Positions 25,319 through 33,673 of a stretch of DNA of 47,127 nucleotides are shown here, in pieces (the stretch's first letter is position 1; every line of letters begins with the position of its first letter). The stretch covers positions 1 through 47,127 of the forward strand of contig CAIWMU010000266.1 of assembly GCA_903913865.1 (NCBI GenBank), read 5' to 3'. Below the pieces are notes generated by a model that was not told the DNA's origin, made no database searches, and saw nothing but the letters and a program-made list of their open reading frames with translations. Made by a program: the position numbers and the translations under genes. Origin of the DNA: an uncultured Verrucomicrobia subdivision 3 bacterium. Lineage in GTDB: Bacteria > Verrucomicrobiota > Verrucomicrobiia > Limisphaerales > UBA8199.

Positions 25319-26413
25319 TCAAGTGGCATCCGGCTCCCGTTTGTGCCATGCCAGCCAGAACAGAAGTCCTGCGATGCAACCTCCGAGCGGGGCGATGTGT
25401 GCGCCGGGGGAAAAGTGGACCGGATCATCCAGCAGGGCGGCGGTCGCCTGCAGGGCGATCCAGACGATGAACGCGGCCCAGGCGGGGAGTTGCATCCATG
25501 CATCCTGCAGCAGCAGGCAGATTCTGGTGCGTGGAAACTTGCAGGCGTAGAAAGTGACGAGGGCGGAGATGCCTCCACCGGCGCCAACGTGGGGGACGGA
25601 TGAGTCCGGGGTTGCCAGAATGAGGGTCAGATCGGCCATCAAAGCTCCCATCAGGAGCAGACATGCAGCCCGTTTCGAGCCGAGGAACTCCTCCACATCC
25701 CCGCCCAGCATGAGGAGGAACCAGACATTTGCCACGAAATACATCCAGGAGTCATGGATGAAAAAGGATGCGAACAGGGTCAGGCCGCCCAGGCGGGTCC
25801 ATTGAGATGGGATGAGCCCCAGGGTTGCCCTGGCCCAGCCGGGGTTGTAGAAGGCGCTCAGACTGCAGGCGACTAATGCGGCCACCAGGACCCAGGTGAG
25901 CATGTGCACGGTCAGGGTTCCGGGAGCTTCCGCCTTTACCGGGAGGCCGAGCAGGGCCGGGATGGACTCCCATTCGGCGTCCGGTCCATCGTCACCCTCC
26001 CGCGCATCTTCAGCCATGCGCTGGACCTCCATGATGGCGATCGCCTCCCGGGTAGCCTGGGGGAGGTGGTCATCCGGGCGGGGTGGTTTGGGTGCCAGTG
26101 GCATGGACTCCAGTTCGCCGGGATCAAACCAGAAAAACTGGCAGGATCGGCACACATCCACTGGAACCTTCCGGCCCGGCAGGGTGATGGGCACTTCAGC
26201 CATGGGACGGCAGCAACTGGGACAGTTCCGCCCCGGTCTGGATGCCCCTTCCCAAGCGGCCTTCCACGCCTCATTGATGGCCTCCGGCCTGATCGCCTTT
26301 CTCAGCACGGTGGTGTTGATGGCGATGCCGTTGCAGAGTGGACACATCCATGCCGCTCCATGGCATGTTGCCTGGCGCTCGAGCGACCCGGTGCAGTTTG
26401 GGCACTGGAACAT
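25319..26413 (-). CDS. Zinc-ribbon protein fused to a catalytically dead rhomboid fold
   Basis: A 364-residue protein. The N-terminus has two Cys-rich modules: C4/C7 with C24/C27, and C64/C67 with C88/C91 in a TFIIB-type zinc ribbon ending FFWFDPGELE. After an acidic linker (about 110-165) comes a rhomboid-like membrane domain with H220, N229 and GGDVEEFLGS in the usual places. The two catalytic residues are missing: GASG reads GAGG (G279-G280) and the AHLGG histidine is P342 in APLGG; the HL of the second helix is MYF. This matches the idea of an inactive rhomboid (iRhom/derlin-like) that binds but does not cut. An intact rhomboid is encoded 2.6 kb downstream at 21865. Role unknown. Confidence 0.85.
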   Translation of the reverse strand: MFQCPNCTGSLERQATCHGAAWMCPLCNGIAINTTVLRKAIRPEAINEAWKAAWEGASRPGRNCPSCCRPMAEVPITLPGRKVPVDVCRSCQFFWFDPGELESMPLAPKPPRPDDHLPQATREAIAIMEVQRMAEDAREGDDGPDAEWESIPALLGLPVKAEAPGTLTVHMLTWVLVAALVACSLSAFYNPGWARATLGLIPSQWTRLGGLTLFASFFIHDSWMYFVANVWFLLMLGGDVEEFLGSKRAACLLLMGALMADLTLILATPDSSVPHVGAGGGISALVTFYACKFPRTRICLLLQDAWMQLPAWAAFIVWIALQATAALLDDPVHFSPGAHIAPLGGCIAGLLFWLAWHKREPDAT

Positions 26414-26494
26414 GTGCTACGTCCGTTGCTGGTCGGGAAACGGTATCAAACCTGCCGGTTGAGCCAATCCTATTTGCTGCTGATTTTTTGATCG

Positions 26495-26514
26495 AACACC
26501 TGCCGGGAGGTGTT
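26495..26514. promoter_or_regulatory. Hairpin between divergent genes
   Basis: AACACCT and AGGTGTT form a perfect 7-bp dyad with a GCCGGG centre in the 118-bp gap between the divergent pseudo-rhomboid and carboxypeptidase genes. It could be an operator or a leader hairpin; no promoter was clear enough to anchor it. Confidence 0.3.
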
Positions 26515-26531
26515 TATCATCCGGCACACAA

Positions 26532-28064
26532 ATGACTTTCAAGCGCACTTGTTTTGCTGTGGCCACCCTTCTGACCGTTGCCATGACGGCCCACGGGGCC
26601 GATTCTTCTGACAAAACCAACGCCCCGCCCGCGAAGAAGGAGGAACCCCGGGTGCTCGCTGTGGTGCCGGATGCGACCACCAAGCCGGTGGTCCAGACGA
26701 ACACCCTCACCATCGGCGGGGAGTCGGTGACTTATACCGTGGAAGCGGGGATGCTGCCGCTGCTCAAGGCTGATGCCACCTCCCGGGCCTCCGTCTTTTA
26801 CACCGCCTATACACGCCAGGGGCTGACGAACGCTGCGGCCAGACCTCTCATGATCTGCTTCAACGGCGGGCCGGGTTCCTCATCCGTCTGGCTGCATCTG
26901 GGCGGGTTGGGTCCGAGGCGGGTCAAGTTGAACGACGATGGCACGATGCCCCCGCCTCCCTTCTCGCTGGTGAACAACGAGTTTTCCATTCTGCACACTG
27001 CCGATCTGTTGTTCGTTGATCCGGTGGCGACCGGCTTCAGCCGCCCCACCAAGGATGAGAAAGCCGAGCAGTTCTTCGGTCAGTCTCAGGATGTGGAGTC
27101 CCTGGGGGATTTCATCCGGTTGTGGGTTACCCGGCATCAAAGGTGGCTTTCTCCCAAATATTTGTGCGGTGAGAGCTACGGCGTGTTCCGGGCTGCTGGT
27201 CTGGCGGAGCATTTGCATTCCCGTTATGGAATGTATCTCAACGGTTTGGTCCTTCTTTCCGGCGTGCTGGATTTTGCCACCCTTCGAGAAGGCCCCGGCA
27301 ACGATCTGCCATCCATTGTCTTTCTGCCGGCCTTGACCGCCACTGCCCATTTTCACAAGCGGCTGCCTGCCGATTTGCAGGCGAACCTTCCGAAAGCGCT
27401 GGCTGAGGCACGGGAATTTGCCCAGGGGGACTACGCCATCGCCCTGCTGCGCGGTGCGGCCCTTCCGGCAGCGGATCGTGCAAAAGCGGTTGCAAAGCTG
27501 GCCCGCCTGACAGGCCTGCCTGCCGCATTCATCGATGATCACGATCTGCAGGTGGACAGCACCACCTTCCGCGAGATGCTCCTGCGCGATCAAGGCCTGA
27601 TCCTCGGCAGGTATGATGCGCGCATCACCGGCCGGGATGGGGACAAATCCTCCCATTACCCCCGTTTTGATCCCTCCTATGCGGCAACCCTCGGGCCGTT
27701 TGCTGCGACGATGAACGCCTATCTTCGCGAGGAGCTGAAGTTCGAGAATGATCTTCCCTATGAGATCCTCGCCGGGGTCGGCCCCTGGAATTATGATGCC
27801 CGCAGCAGCTACCCGAGCGTTGCGGACCGCCTTTCCTCCGCCATGAGCCAGAACCCCTATTTGCGGGTGCTGGTTCTGGGTGGATTGCGCGATCTGGCAT
27901 GCCCGATTGACGGGGTCCACTACAGCATGGACCACCTCGCGCTGGATGCATCGCTCCGCAAGAACATCGTTTACGCGGAATTTGAATCCGGCCACATGAT
28001 GTATGTGAACCTGCCGGATCTGAAGAAGCTCCAGCATGATCTGGAGAAGTTCCTGAAGCCGTGA
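26532..28064 (+). CDS. Exported serine carboxypeptidase, family S10
   Basis: A 510-residue protein with a Sec signal peptide (FKRTCFAVATLLTVAMTAHGA). Family S10 motifs are clear: the substrate-binding NGGPGSSS (111-118), the nucleophile S215 in GESYG, the late Asp in GGLRDLACP and the catalytic His in SGHMMY near the C-terminus. Enzymes of this family remove C-terminal amino acids at acidic pH; this one is probably periplasmic or secreted. It faces away from the pseudo-rhomboid gene across a 118-bp gap and is followed about 100 bp later by a DUF192 lipoprotein. Confidence 0.94.
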   Translation: MTFKRTCFAVATLLTVAMTAHGADSSDKTNAPPAKKEEPRVLAVVPDATTKPVVQTNTLTIGGESVTYTVEAGMLPLLKADATSRASVFYTAYTRQGLTNAAARPLMICFNGGPGSSSVWLHLGGLGPRRVKLNDDGTMPPPPFSLVNNEFSILHTADLLFVDPVATGFSRPTKDEKAEQFFGQSQDVESLGDFIRLWVTRHQRWLSPKYLCGESYGVFRAAGLAEHLHSRYGMYLNGLVLLSGVLDFATLREGPGNDLPSIVFLPALTATAHFHKRLPADLQANLPKALAEAREFAQGDYAIALLRGAALPAADRAKAVAKLARLTGLPAAFIDDHDLQVDSTTFREMLLRDQGLILGRYDARITGRDGDKSSHYPRFDPSYAATLGPFAATMNAYLREELKFENDLPYEILAGVGPWNYDARSSYPSVADRLSSAMSQNPYLRVLVLGGLRDLACPIDGVHYSMDHLALDASLRKNIVYAEFESGHMMYVNLPDLKKLQHDLEKFLKP

Positions 28065-28161
28065 TCGTGAGGCTCCCCCTCAACGGACTCCGGAGGGGGG
28101 GGTATCCGCAGATCCCGGAATTCGGGTTGAAAAGTGGGGCGGCATCCCCCACTTTGGACTC

Positions 28162-28704
28162 ATGCGCAAATTCATCCAAGCCCTGGCCGTCTTGTCACTC
28201 CTCCTTCTGGCAGTTGCCGGATGTGATGATGAGAAGCCCCGGGGTCCCCTGTTGGCTGTGGATGAGGCTCCTGTCATGCGCCTCCCCACCCGGGCGAACC
28301 CGCATCTGGCAACCATCCGCCTCTGGCTTGGGGCTGAGGAATTGATCACTGAAATGGCGTTGACCGCAGAGCAGCAGATGACCGGGATGATGTTCCGGAC
28401 AAACATGGCTGAAAACGCAGCGATGATTTTCCCGCTGCCCTACACACGGCAGGCATCGTTCTGGATGATGAACTGCCCCCTCACGATCTCGGCGGCTTAC
28501 ATCGACCCGGATGGGATCATTCTGGAGATACACGAATTGAAGGCGCAGGACACCAACTCCGTTGTTTCCGCCAGTGAGAACGTCCGGTTCGTGCTCGAAA
28601 CTTCGCACGGCTGGTTCGAGCGTCACAATGTGAAGGTGGGTGCTGCAGTGCGCACCGAGAAGGGGTCGCTTCTCCAGACCTTCTTCCCTCAGGAGGCGAA
28701 GTAG
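28162..28704 (+). CDS. DUF192 lipoprotein
   Basis: A 180-residue protein with a lipoprotein signal (lipobox AVAGC, Cys 21) and a DUF192 domain from about residue 50. The domain landmarks are MTGMMFRTNMAENAAMIF, SFWMMNCPLTISAAYID and a C-terminal VKVGAAV strand. DUF192 proteins are small beta-barrel-like proteins of unproven function, usually periplasmic. It lies about 98 bp after the carboxypeptidase. Confidence 0.9.
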   Translation: MRKFIQALAVLSLLLLAVAGCDDEKPRGPLLAVDEAPVMRLPTRANPHLATIRLWLGAEELITEMALTAEQQMTGMMFRTNMAENAAMIFPLPYTRQASFWMMNCPLTISAAYIDPDGIILEIHELKAQDTNSVVSASENVRFVLETSHGWFERHNVKVGAAVRTEKGSLLQTFFPQEAK

Positions 28705-28780
28705 GCCCGGGAAACGAATTTCAAAACAAGGTCTTGCATACGGGGGCGGTCGGGCGTAACAAACACCTATTCCAACCCAT

Positions 28781-29695
28781 ATGAGAGACTTGTCGAAAGT
28801 TGACGTCCGGAACATGACACGGTGGGGTGCCGTGGTCTTCTTCCCCGGCAAAAGCAAGCGCAACCCCGTGGATCGGGCGGACCGTCGCAAGGGGCGGTAT
28901 TCCAGTGGATCCGGGTTCACCCTGATTGAGCTTTTGGTGGTGATCGCCATCATAGCGATCCTGGCGGCGATGCTGCTGCCGGCATTGGGCAAGGCAAAGG
29001 GGCGGGCCCAATCGTTGAGCTGCCTGAACAACCTCAAGCAGTTGACCGTCTGCTGGTATCTTTACACAGGGGATTCCAACGACATGCTCGTGATGAACAA
29101 CCCGTTCTCCACCACCCCTGACACCTCATGGATAACAGGGGACATGAGCAACCCCACACAAGCCACCAACACAGCCCTGATTCAGATCGGCTACCTTTGG
29201 AAATACAATAAGACCCTTGGCATGTACCGGTGCCCGAGCGACAAGTCCGTGGTTGGCAATGTGAGAAAGGTCCGGAGCTATTCGCTGGGCGGCCAGATGG
29301 GCGCGACGGACAATGCGCAAGGCCGTCCCTGGGATGGGCAGGCCAGCATGCTCGGAAATCCAGGTTACCCCCCGAACATGAAGTTCACACATATCAACAG
29401 GCCGCCGCCCGCCCGCGCGTTGACGTTTGTTGAGGAGAGCGAGCTCTCGATCGATGACGGCTTTTATTTCATCTGGCTGCCGAAGATTGATGGCACCGCG
29501 AATGACATGTGGGGGAACCTGCCCGCACTCCGCCGCCACAACGACAACGGAACCTGCTTTTCCTTCGCCGATGGCCACGCCGAAATCTGGAAGTGGCACG
29601 ATCCCCGAACCACCAATCCGAACACCAAACCCAACGAAACCCAGGCGGGCAATCTGGATATTCGCCGCGTGCAAAGCGCCTACGCGATTCCGTGA
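28781..29695 (+). CDS. Prepilin-like protein with H-X9-DG C-terminal motif
   Basis: A 304-residue protein with a type IV prepilin / type II pseudopilin N-terminus: cleavage G45 before F46 ([19 protein letters not shown]), E50 in place and a hydrophobic helix. The leader of 45 residues is long; ATG at 28814 would shorten it to 34. The globular part has CLNNLKQL after the helix, and the C-terminal RHNDNG....FADGHAEIW element (H-X9-DG type) typical of the Verrucomicrobiota/Planctomycetota group. Dozens of such proteins occur in related genomes; their job is unclear. No assembly genes are next to it. Confidence 0.92.
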   Translation: MRDLSKVDVRNMTRWGAVVFFPGKSKRNPVDRADRRKGRYSSGSGFTLIELLVVIAIIAILAAMLLPALGKAKGRAQSLSCLNNLKQLTVCWYLYTGDSNDMLVMNNPFSTTPDTSWITGDMSNPTQATNTALIQIGYLWKYNKTLGMYRCPSDKSVVGNVRKVRSYSLGGQMGATDNAQGRPWDGQASMLGNPGYPPNMKFTHINRPPPARALTFVEESELSIDDGFYFIWLPKIDGTANDMWGNLPALRRHNDNGTCFSFADGHAEIWKWHDPRTTNPNTKPNETQAGNLDIRRVQSAYAIP

Positions 29696-29789
29696 GGAGG
29701 CGGAGGGGTTGCTTCGGCAATGCTCATTTCATTCCCCGAGGTGGCAACTTTCCGCGTGCGTTCGGCGTGGCACAGGTTAATTTCTGGGC

Positions 29790-31076
29790 ATGATTTGTCG
29801 GCAAAAGTCGGAACAACTGTTCGCTGAGGCACTCAAATGTATCCCCGGGGGGGTCAATTCCCCTGTGCGGGCGTTTCGGGCGGTGGGGGGGCAACCCTTT
29901 TTCGCCTGCAAAGCCAAGGGTGCGAGCGTGTGGGATGTGGATGGGAACCGCTACGTGGATTATGTCGGGACCTGGGGACCTGCGATTCTTGGCCATGCCG
30001 AGCCCTCCATCATCAAGGCCGTGCAGGTCGCTGCCGAAAGCGGCACCAGCTTTGGCATACCGAATCCCTCCGAAGTGACGATGGCGAAGCTGATCTGCTC
30101 CTGGGTTCCCTCCGTGCAAAAGGTGCGGATGTGCAATTCCGGGACGGAGGCGACGATGTCGGCCATCCGTCTGGCCCGTGGATTCACCAAGCGGGACAAG
30201 ATCATCAAGTTTGATGGGTGCTACCACGGGCACCACGACTCGCTGCTGGTGAAGGCGGGGTCCGGGGCGTTGACCTTCGGGCATCCGGACAGTGCCGGTG
30301 TTCCGGCGGCCTTCACGCAGCACACGATTGTGCTTCCTTACAATGATGTGGATGCGGTGCGGGCGGCGTTTGCGGCGAACAAGGGACAGATTGCGGGCAT
30401 CATCGTTGAGCCGGTGCCGGGAAATGCCGGGTTGTATCTTCCCAGGCCGGGGTATCTGGAGGCACTTAGCCAGATCACCCGGGAGGACGGTGCGCTTTTG
30501 ATTTTCGATGAGGTTATGACCGGCTTCCGCCTTGCAAAGGGTGGTGCCCAGGAGCGGTTTGGGATCACTCCGGATCTGAGTTGTTTTGGGAAGGTGATTG
30601 GCGGCGGGCTGCCTGTGGGTGCGTTCGGCGGGCGTGCGGAGATCATGGATTGCCTGGCCCCGCTGGGGCCGGTCTATCAGGCAGGCACGCTCAGCGGCAA
30701 CCCGGTGGCGATGGCGGCCGGCATCGCGGCGCTGAGCCGGCTGGAGGAAACAGGAGCCTATGCAAGCCTGGAGGCGATTGGCGCGGAGCTTGAGGCGGGA
30801 CTCAGGGATGCGGCCCGGCAGGCCGGGGTGCCGGTGCAGTTCAACCGTTGCGGATCCATGTTCTGCGGCTACTTCACTTCCAGCCCGGTGCACAACCTGG
30901 ATGACGCGATGAAGAGTGACCGGGAGCGGTTCAAAAAGTATTTCCATGGCATGCTGGAGGAGGGGGTTTATCTGGCACCATCCCAGTTTGAGGCCGGGTT
31001 CATCTCGACGGCCCACGGGCCGGAGGAGATTGGCCAGACAGTGCGGGCGGCTGCGAAGGTCATGAAATCACTCTAA
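29790..31076 (+). CDS. hemL: Glutamate-1-semialdehyde 2,1-aminomutase
   Basis: A 428-residue PLP enzyme that turns glutamate-1-semialdehyde into 5-aminolevulinate, the common precursor of haem. Recognisable parts are [12 protein letters not shown] at the start, [28 protein letters not shown] (from D239) and the PLP lysine K268 in [17 protein letters not shown]. The length is standard. It begins 94 bp after the prepilin-like gene, and ruvX starts 9 bp after it, so hemL and ruvX are probably co-transcribed. Confidence 0.97.
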   Translation: MICRQKSEQLFAEALKCIPGGVNSPVRAFRAVGGQPFFACKAKGASVWDVDGNRYVDYVGTWGPAILGHAEPSIIKAVQVAAESGTSFGIPNPSEVTMAKLICSWVPSVQKVRMCNSGTEATMSAIRLARGFTKRDKIIKFDGCYHGHHDSLLVKAGSGALTFGHPDSAGVPAAFTQHTIVLPYNDVDAVRAAFAANKGQIAGIIVEPVPGNAGLYLPRPGYLEALSQITREDGALLIFDEVMTGFRLAKGGAQERFGITPDLSCFGKVIGGGLPVGAFGGRAEIMDCLAPLGPVYQAGTLSGNPVAMAAGIAALSRLEETGAYASLEAIGAELEAGLRDAARQAGVPVQFNRCGSMFCGYFTSSPVHNLDDAMKSDRERFKKYFHGMLEEGVYLAPSQFEAGFISTAHGPEEIGQTVRAAAKVMKSL

Positions 31077-31085
31077 ACCAGAATT

Positions 31086-31496
31086 ATGCGAATTCTGGCG
31101 ATAGACCACGGCACAAAGCGGATGGGCATTGCCGTGAGCGACGAGCTGAAGATGCTCGCGCAGCCCCTTGAATTCATTCCTGCGGAGCCCTTCACGGCGT
31201 TTCTCGAGCGGCTCAAGGAGTTGATTCGCGAGAAGGAAGTGGAGCTGATTCTGGTGGGGATGCCCCGGAACATGGATGGCAGCTACGGGCCTGCCGCACT
31301 GAAGGTGCGTGAGTTTATTGCCGTGCTGAATGATGTGCTTGCCGTGCCGATCAAGGTTTGGGATGAGCGCCTGACATCCGTGCAGGCCAACCGCTACCTG
31401 ATCGAAGGGAATGTGCGTCGGGACAAACGTAAGGAAAAAGTGGACCAGATGGCGGCTGCGATCCTTCTCCAGAGCTATCTGGACGCGATCGCGTAG
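31086..31496 (+). CDS. ruvX: Putative Holliday junction resolvase / pre-16S rRNA nuclease YqgF
   Basis: A 136-residue RNase H-fold nuclease. The first catalytic Asp is in ILAIDHGTKRMG (D7), followed by the LILVGMPRNMDGS strand and the VWDERLTSVQA motif, with the last acidic residue in KVDQMAAAILLQ (D128). This protein is widely conserved and trims pre-16S rRNA in E. coli; a role in junction cleavage is also proposed. It lies 9 bp after hemL. Confidence 0.96.
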   Translation: MRILAIDHGTKRMGIAVSDELKMLAQPLEFIPAEPFTAFLERLKELIREKEVELILVGMPRNMDGSYGPAALKVREFIAVLNDVLAVPIKVWDERLTSVQANRYLIEGNVRRDKRKEKVDQMAAAILLQSYLDAIA

Positions 31497-31567
31497 CCAG
31501 GGCAGGGGATTTTCCCGATCACGAGCCGTGTGCCCCCCAAGCCCGACCGGGTTGCGGGGTTTTGGAT

Positions 31568-31650
31568 TGGCGCAACCTTTGCAGTGGAGATTAGATAGTC
31601 GCCATTCACCCATGGCGGCACCTTGGCGGTGCAACCATGAACTGTGCGGG
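31568..31650 (-). repeat. Worn copy of dispersed hairpin repeat family 1
   Basis: On the minus strand the CACCATGGCGGC / GCCGCCATGG-like stem and the CAACC edges keep the family 1 order. The copy has many changes. Besides it, 31497-31708 shows nothing recognisable. Confidence 0.4.
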
Positions 31651-31708
31651 AGAATGCCTTCGGACTCCCATGGATGGGGAAAAATCGGGCTGAGGGGAGC
31701 CGATCCAT

Positions 31709-31741
31709 AAAAACAGAAAGGCCGGGTTATTCACCCGGCCT
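31709..31741 (-). terminator. Duplicate copy of the DUF1015 terminator
   Basis: Stem GGCCGGGT / ACCCGGCC with a 5-nt loop; on the minus strand it is followed by TTTCTGTTTTT. It belongs to the left copy of the 293-bp duplication and may now serve ruvX from the other side. Confidence 0.7.
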
Positions 31742-32005
31742 CTCCGTCTACAAAACATTTACAAATCGAGGATGCCGCGCCGCAGATATACGCTGTCAAG
31801 CCACACACGGTCTGACTACTGCGTTTTTGCATCACCAACATCAATAGACTAACAGGTCCCCTGGAAAGCGCATGTCACCATTACTGGTGACACGGTGTCC
31901 CCAGTGGTTACAGCATGTGGGAGAACATGGCACCCCGCAGCTTGGGATCGAACCAGGTGCTCTTGGGGGGGGCATGATGCCAACCTGATCGTCAATATCC
32001 ATCAG
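31711..32005. repeat. Direct repeat, left copy (DUF1015 3' end and terminator)
   Basis: About 295 bp nearly identical to 33381-33673 in the same orientation. Differences are few: the terminator loop, single bases at the CATCAAT/CACCAAT and CACCCC/CATCCC sites, extra G bases in the G run, and several changes at the last 20 bp. The left copy ends at 32005, just before the RAYT remnant. Confidence 0.93.
31908..32005 (-). pseudogene. 3' fragment of a duplicated DUF1015 gene
   Basis: About 98 bp equal to the last codons of the intact DUF1015 gene (33578-34783), including the same stop position. Extra G bases in the G run shift the frame, so it could not encode the proper C-terminus even if joined to an upstream gene. 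It is cut off at 32005 by the RAYT remnant. Confidence 0.85.
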
Positions 32006-32011
32006 CGATGC

Positions 32012-32306
32012 GGTCAAAACGTAGCAACCCCTGTTGTTGAACCTTGATATTGTGTGCTTTCCAGACGAGGCCCTTACTGCGCTGCGCAAACTCCGCCTCG
32101 AGTATTCAGGCGAGATCCGTCACGTCATGAGCCGTGGGGACCAGCGTCAGGACATCTTTCTGGATGACGCGGAACGAGTTGGCCACCGGGCAGAAAAGCC
32201 ATCCGATCAAACTCGCTTTGGCAGCCCGTTTGCGTCGGGGGAGGTCCCTTTCGATTGGACTTACAATCAGCAACGAAAACCAATGGGCCTTTCTCCGGTC
32301 TGACCC
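32012..32306 (+). mobile_element. Internally deleted RAYT element, remnant A
   Basis: A relic of an element carrying a REP-associated tyrosine transposase (Y1 / IS200-like). The N-terminal coding part reads RKLRLEYSGEIRHVMSRGDQ then QDIFLDDAERV in one frame; a piece of the C-terminal part, HPIKLALAARLRRGRSLSI, follows in the next frame. The central part with the HUH and tyrosine motifs is missing, so it is dead. The right end is CGGTCTGACCC (32296-32306). The left end GGTCAAAACGTAGCA and the right end match those of remnant B at 32886. Confidence 0.82.
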
Positions 32307-32794
32307 TATTGACGACCTTTGGATTTGCTACCCTTGGCGGTTCTTGAGTTGAAGACCGATTCGATGCGAGCAATGTAATCGGCCACAGGTATGCTTGCGA
32401 CGAGTTGGCCAATGACTTCGAGCGGAACATCGTCCAAGCGCTTAAACCGGATGCAGCCTTTTCCAGCATCCAGAGGCCTCCCGGTCTTTTCCCACGCCTT
32501 CCGAAACCCCTGGTCAGCCTTCGCGTCGCCGTAAATGCACATCAAATACAGCGCCATGTGGTTCTTTTGCGAGCCTAGATTCACAAATGGCAGCGGGAGC
32601 TTGGGGTTGCACTGGTAGCCACTCGGGTAAATGCTGTGCGGGACCACATACCCAATCATGCCGTAGCTCATGCACTCCTGGTAACCTTCCGGGAGGTTGT
32701 CCAGAATGACCTTTCGGATGGCGCTGATGGCCTTACGGCGATCCTCCGGCAGCTCCTTCACGTATTCATCAACAGTCCTGACGGTGCTCTTCAT
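32306..32794 (-). CDS. DUF1801 domain protein
   Basis: A 162-residue protein matching the DUF1801 (YdhG/YobT-like) family, with VDEYVKELPEDRRKAISAIR at the start, MSYGMIGYVVPHSIYPSGY and SQKNHMALYLM in the middle and a GKGCIRFK strand. Function unknown; some relatives are called iron chaperones. It sits between two RAYT remnants. The first base of its stop codon complement is the last base of remnant A, so the stop spans the junction. The C-terminal tail SRTAKGSKSKGRQ is basic. Its base composition is less G-rich than its neighbours, consistent with arrival from elsewhere. Confidence 0.85.
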   Translation of the reverse strand: MKSTVRTVDEYVKELPEDRRKAISAIRKVILDNLPEGYQECMSYGMIGYVVPHSIYPSGYQCNPKLPLPFVNLGSQKNHMALYLMCIYGDAKADQGFRKAWEKTGRPLDAGKGCIRFKRLDDVPLEVIGQLVASIPVADYIARIESVFNSRTAKGSKSKGRQ

Positions 32795-32885
32795 GGTAAT
32801 GGGACACCATCACCTGCGACCTGAATGCTGTCAACACCGGGTGCCACCAGAAGCTTGCGCCGCTTGGTTGAATTTCCTCTTCGAT

Positions 32886-33081
32886 GGGGTCAGACCGTAG
32901 CAGCGTCTGTTGTTGAACTTTGACATTTGGTACCTTCCAGGCGATGTCCTTTCTATGCCCCGCAAACCCCGTCTCGAGTAACAAGTTTATGAACAACGCC
33001 CAAACTGGCGGTCCAGGAGCCCGATTGGACTTACAATGAGCAGCCAAAACCAATGGGCCTTGCTACTGTTTGAGCCCATCG
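32886..33081 (+). mobile_element. Internally deleted RAYT element, remnant B
   Basis: A shorter relic. Its left end GGGTCAGACCGTAGCAGC and the TCTGTTGTTGAAC stretch match remnant A, it has the beginning of the transposase (MPRKPRLE at 32954) followed at once by a stop, and it ends in GATTGGACTTACAATGAGCA then CCAATGGGCC as remnant A does. Its left end is the exact reverse complement of the right end of remnant A. Confidence 0.78.
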
Positions 33082-33167
33082 ATGAAAAAGGGAGCGAGGC
33101 ATTCGATCTCCCGCCCGGGTCGGCATGTCATCTCGGCCCCGGTCCCATGACGGGAGCAAGGGGATTT

Positions 33168-33200
33168 CTCGCGCAGAGCGGCGGAGGCGTGGAGAGAAAG
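33168..33200. repeat. Short dispersed element, CGCAGAG type
   Basis: TTTCTCGCGCAGAGCGGCGG then AGGCGTGGAG resembles the segment at 7915-7945. Intergenic. The stretch 33082-33377 otherwise shows nothing recognisable. Confidence 0.4.
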
Positions 33201-33377
33201 GGAAAAATGAAGTAAACTCTCAGCCTTGCGAAAGGGGGCGGAGTTTTCAGGAGGACAAGGGTGGGAAACGGCATCTTCACGGACCGTTTCAGCATTGGAT
33301 GCGATGCATCCGCGCGGTGGACCGGGTCAAAGCGTGAGAAGCCCCAATGAAAACCCCCTGGAATATTCCTGAAGAAG

Positions 33378-33411
33378 AAAAAACAGAAAGGCCGGGTTGT
33401 TAACCCGGCCT
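33378..33411 (-). terminator. Rho-independent terminator of the DUF1015 gene
   Basis: Perfect 10-bp stem AGGCCGGGTT / AACCCGGCCT with a 3-nt loop; on the minus strand it is followed by TTCTGTTTTTT. It lies about 167 bp beyond the DUF1015 stop, inside the right copy of the 293-bp duplication. Confidence 0.85.
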
Positions 33412-33673
33412 CTCCGTCTACAAAACATTTACAAATCGAGGATGCCGCGCCGCAGATATACGCTGTCAAGCCACACACGGTCTGACTACTGCGTTTTTGC
33501 ATCACCAACACCAATAGACTAACAGGTCCCCTGGAAAGCGCATGTCACCATTACTGGTGACACGGTGTCCCCAGTGGTTACAGCATGTGGGAGAACATGG
33601 CATCCCGCAGCTTGGGCTCGAACCAGGTGCTCTTGGGGGGCATGATGCCGCCCTGATCGGCAATATCCATCAG
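33381..33673. repeat. Direct repeat, right copy (functional DUF1015 3' end)
   Basis: The partner of 31711-32005. This copy is continuous with the intact DUF1015 coding sequence, so it is probably the original. Confidence 0.93.
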
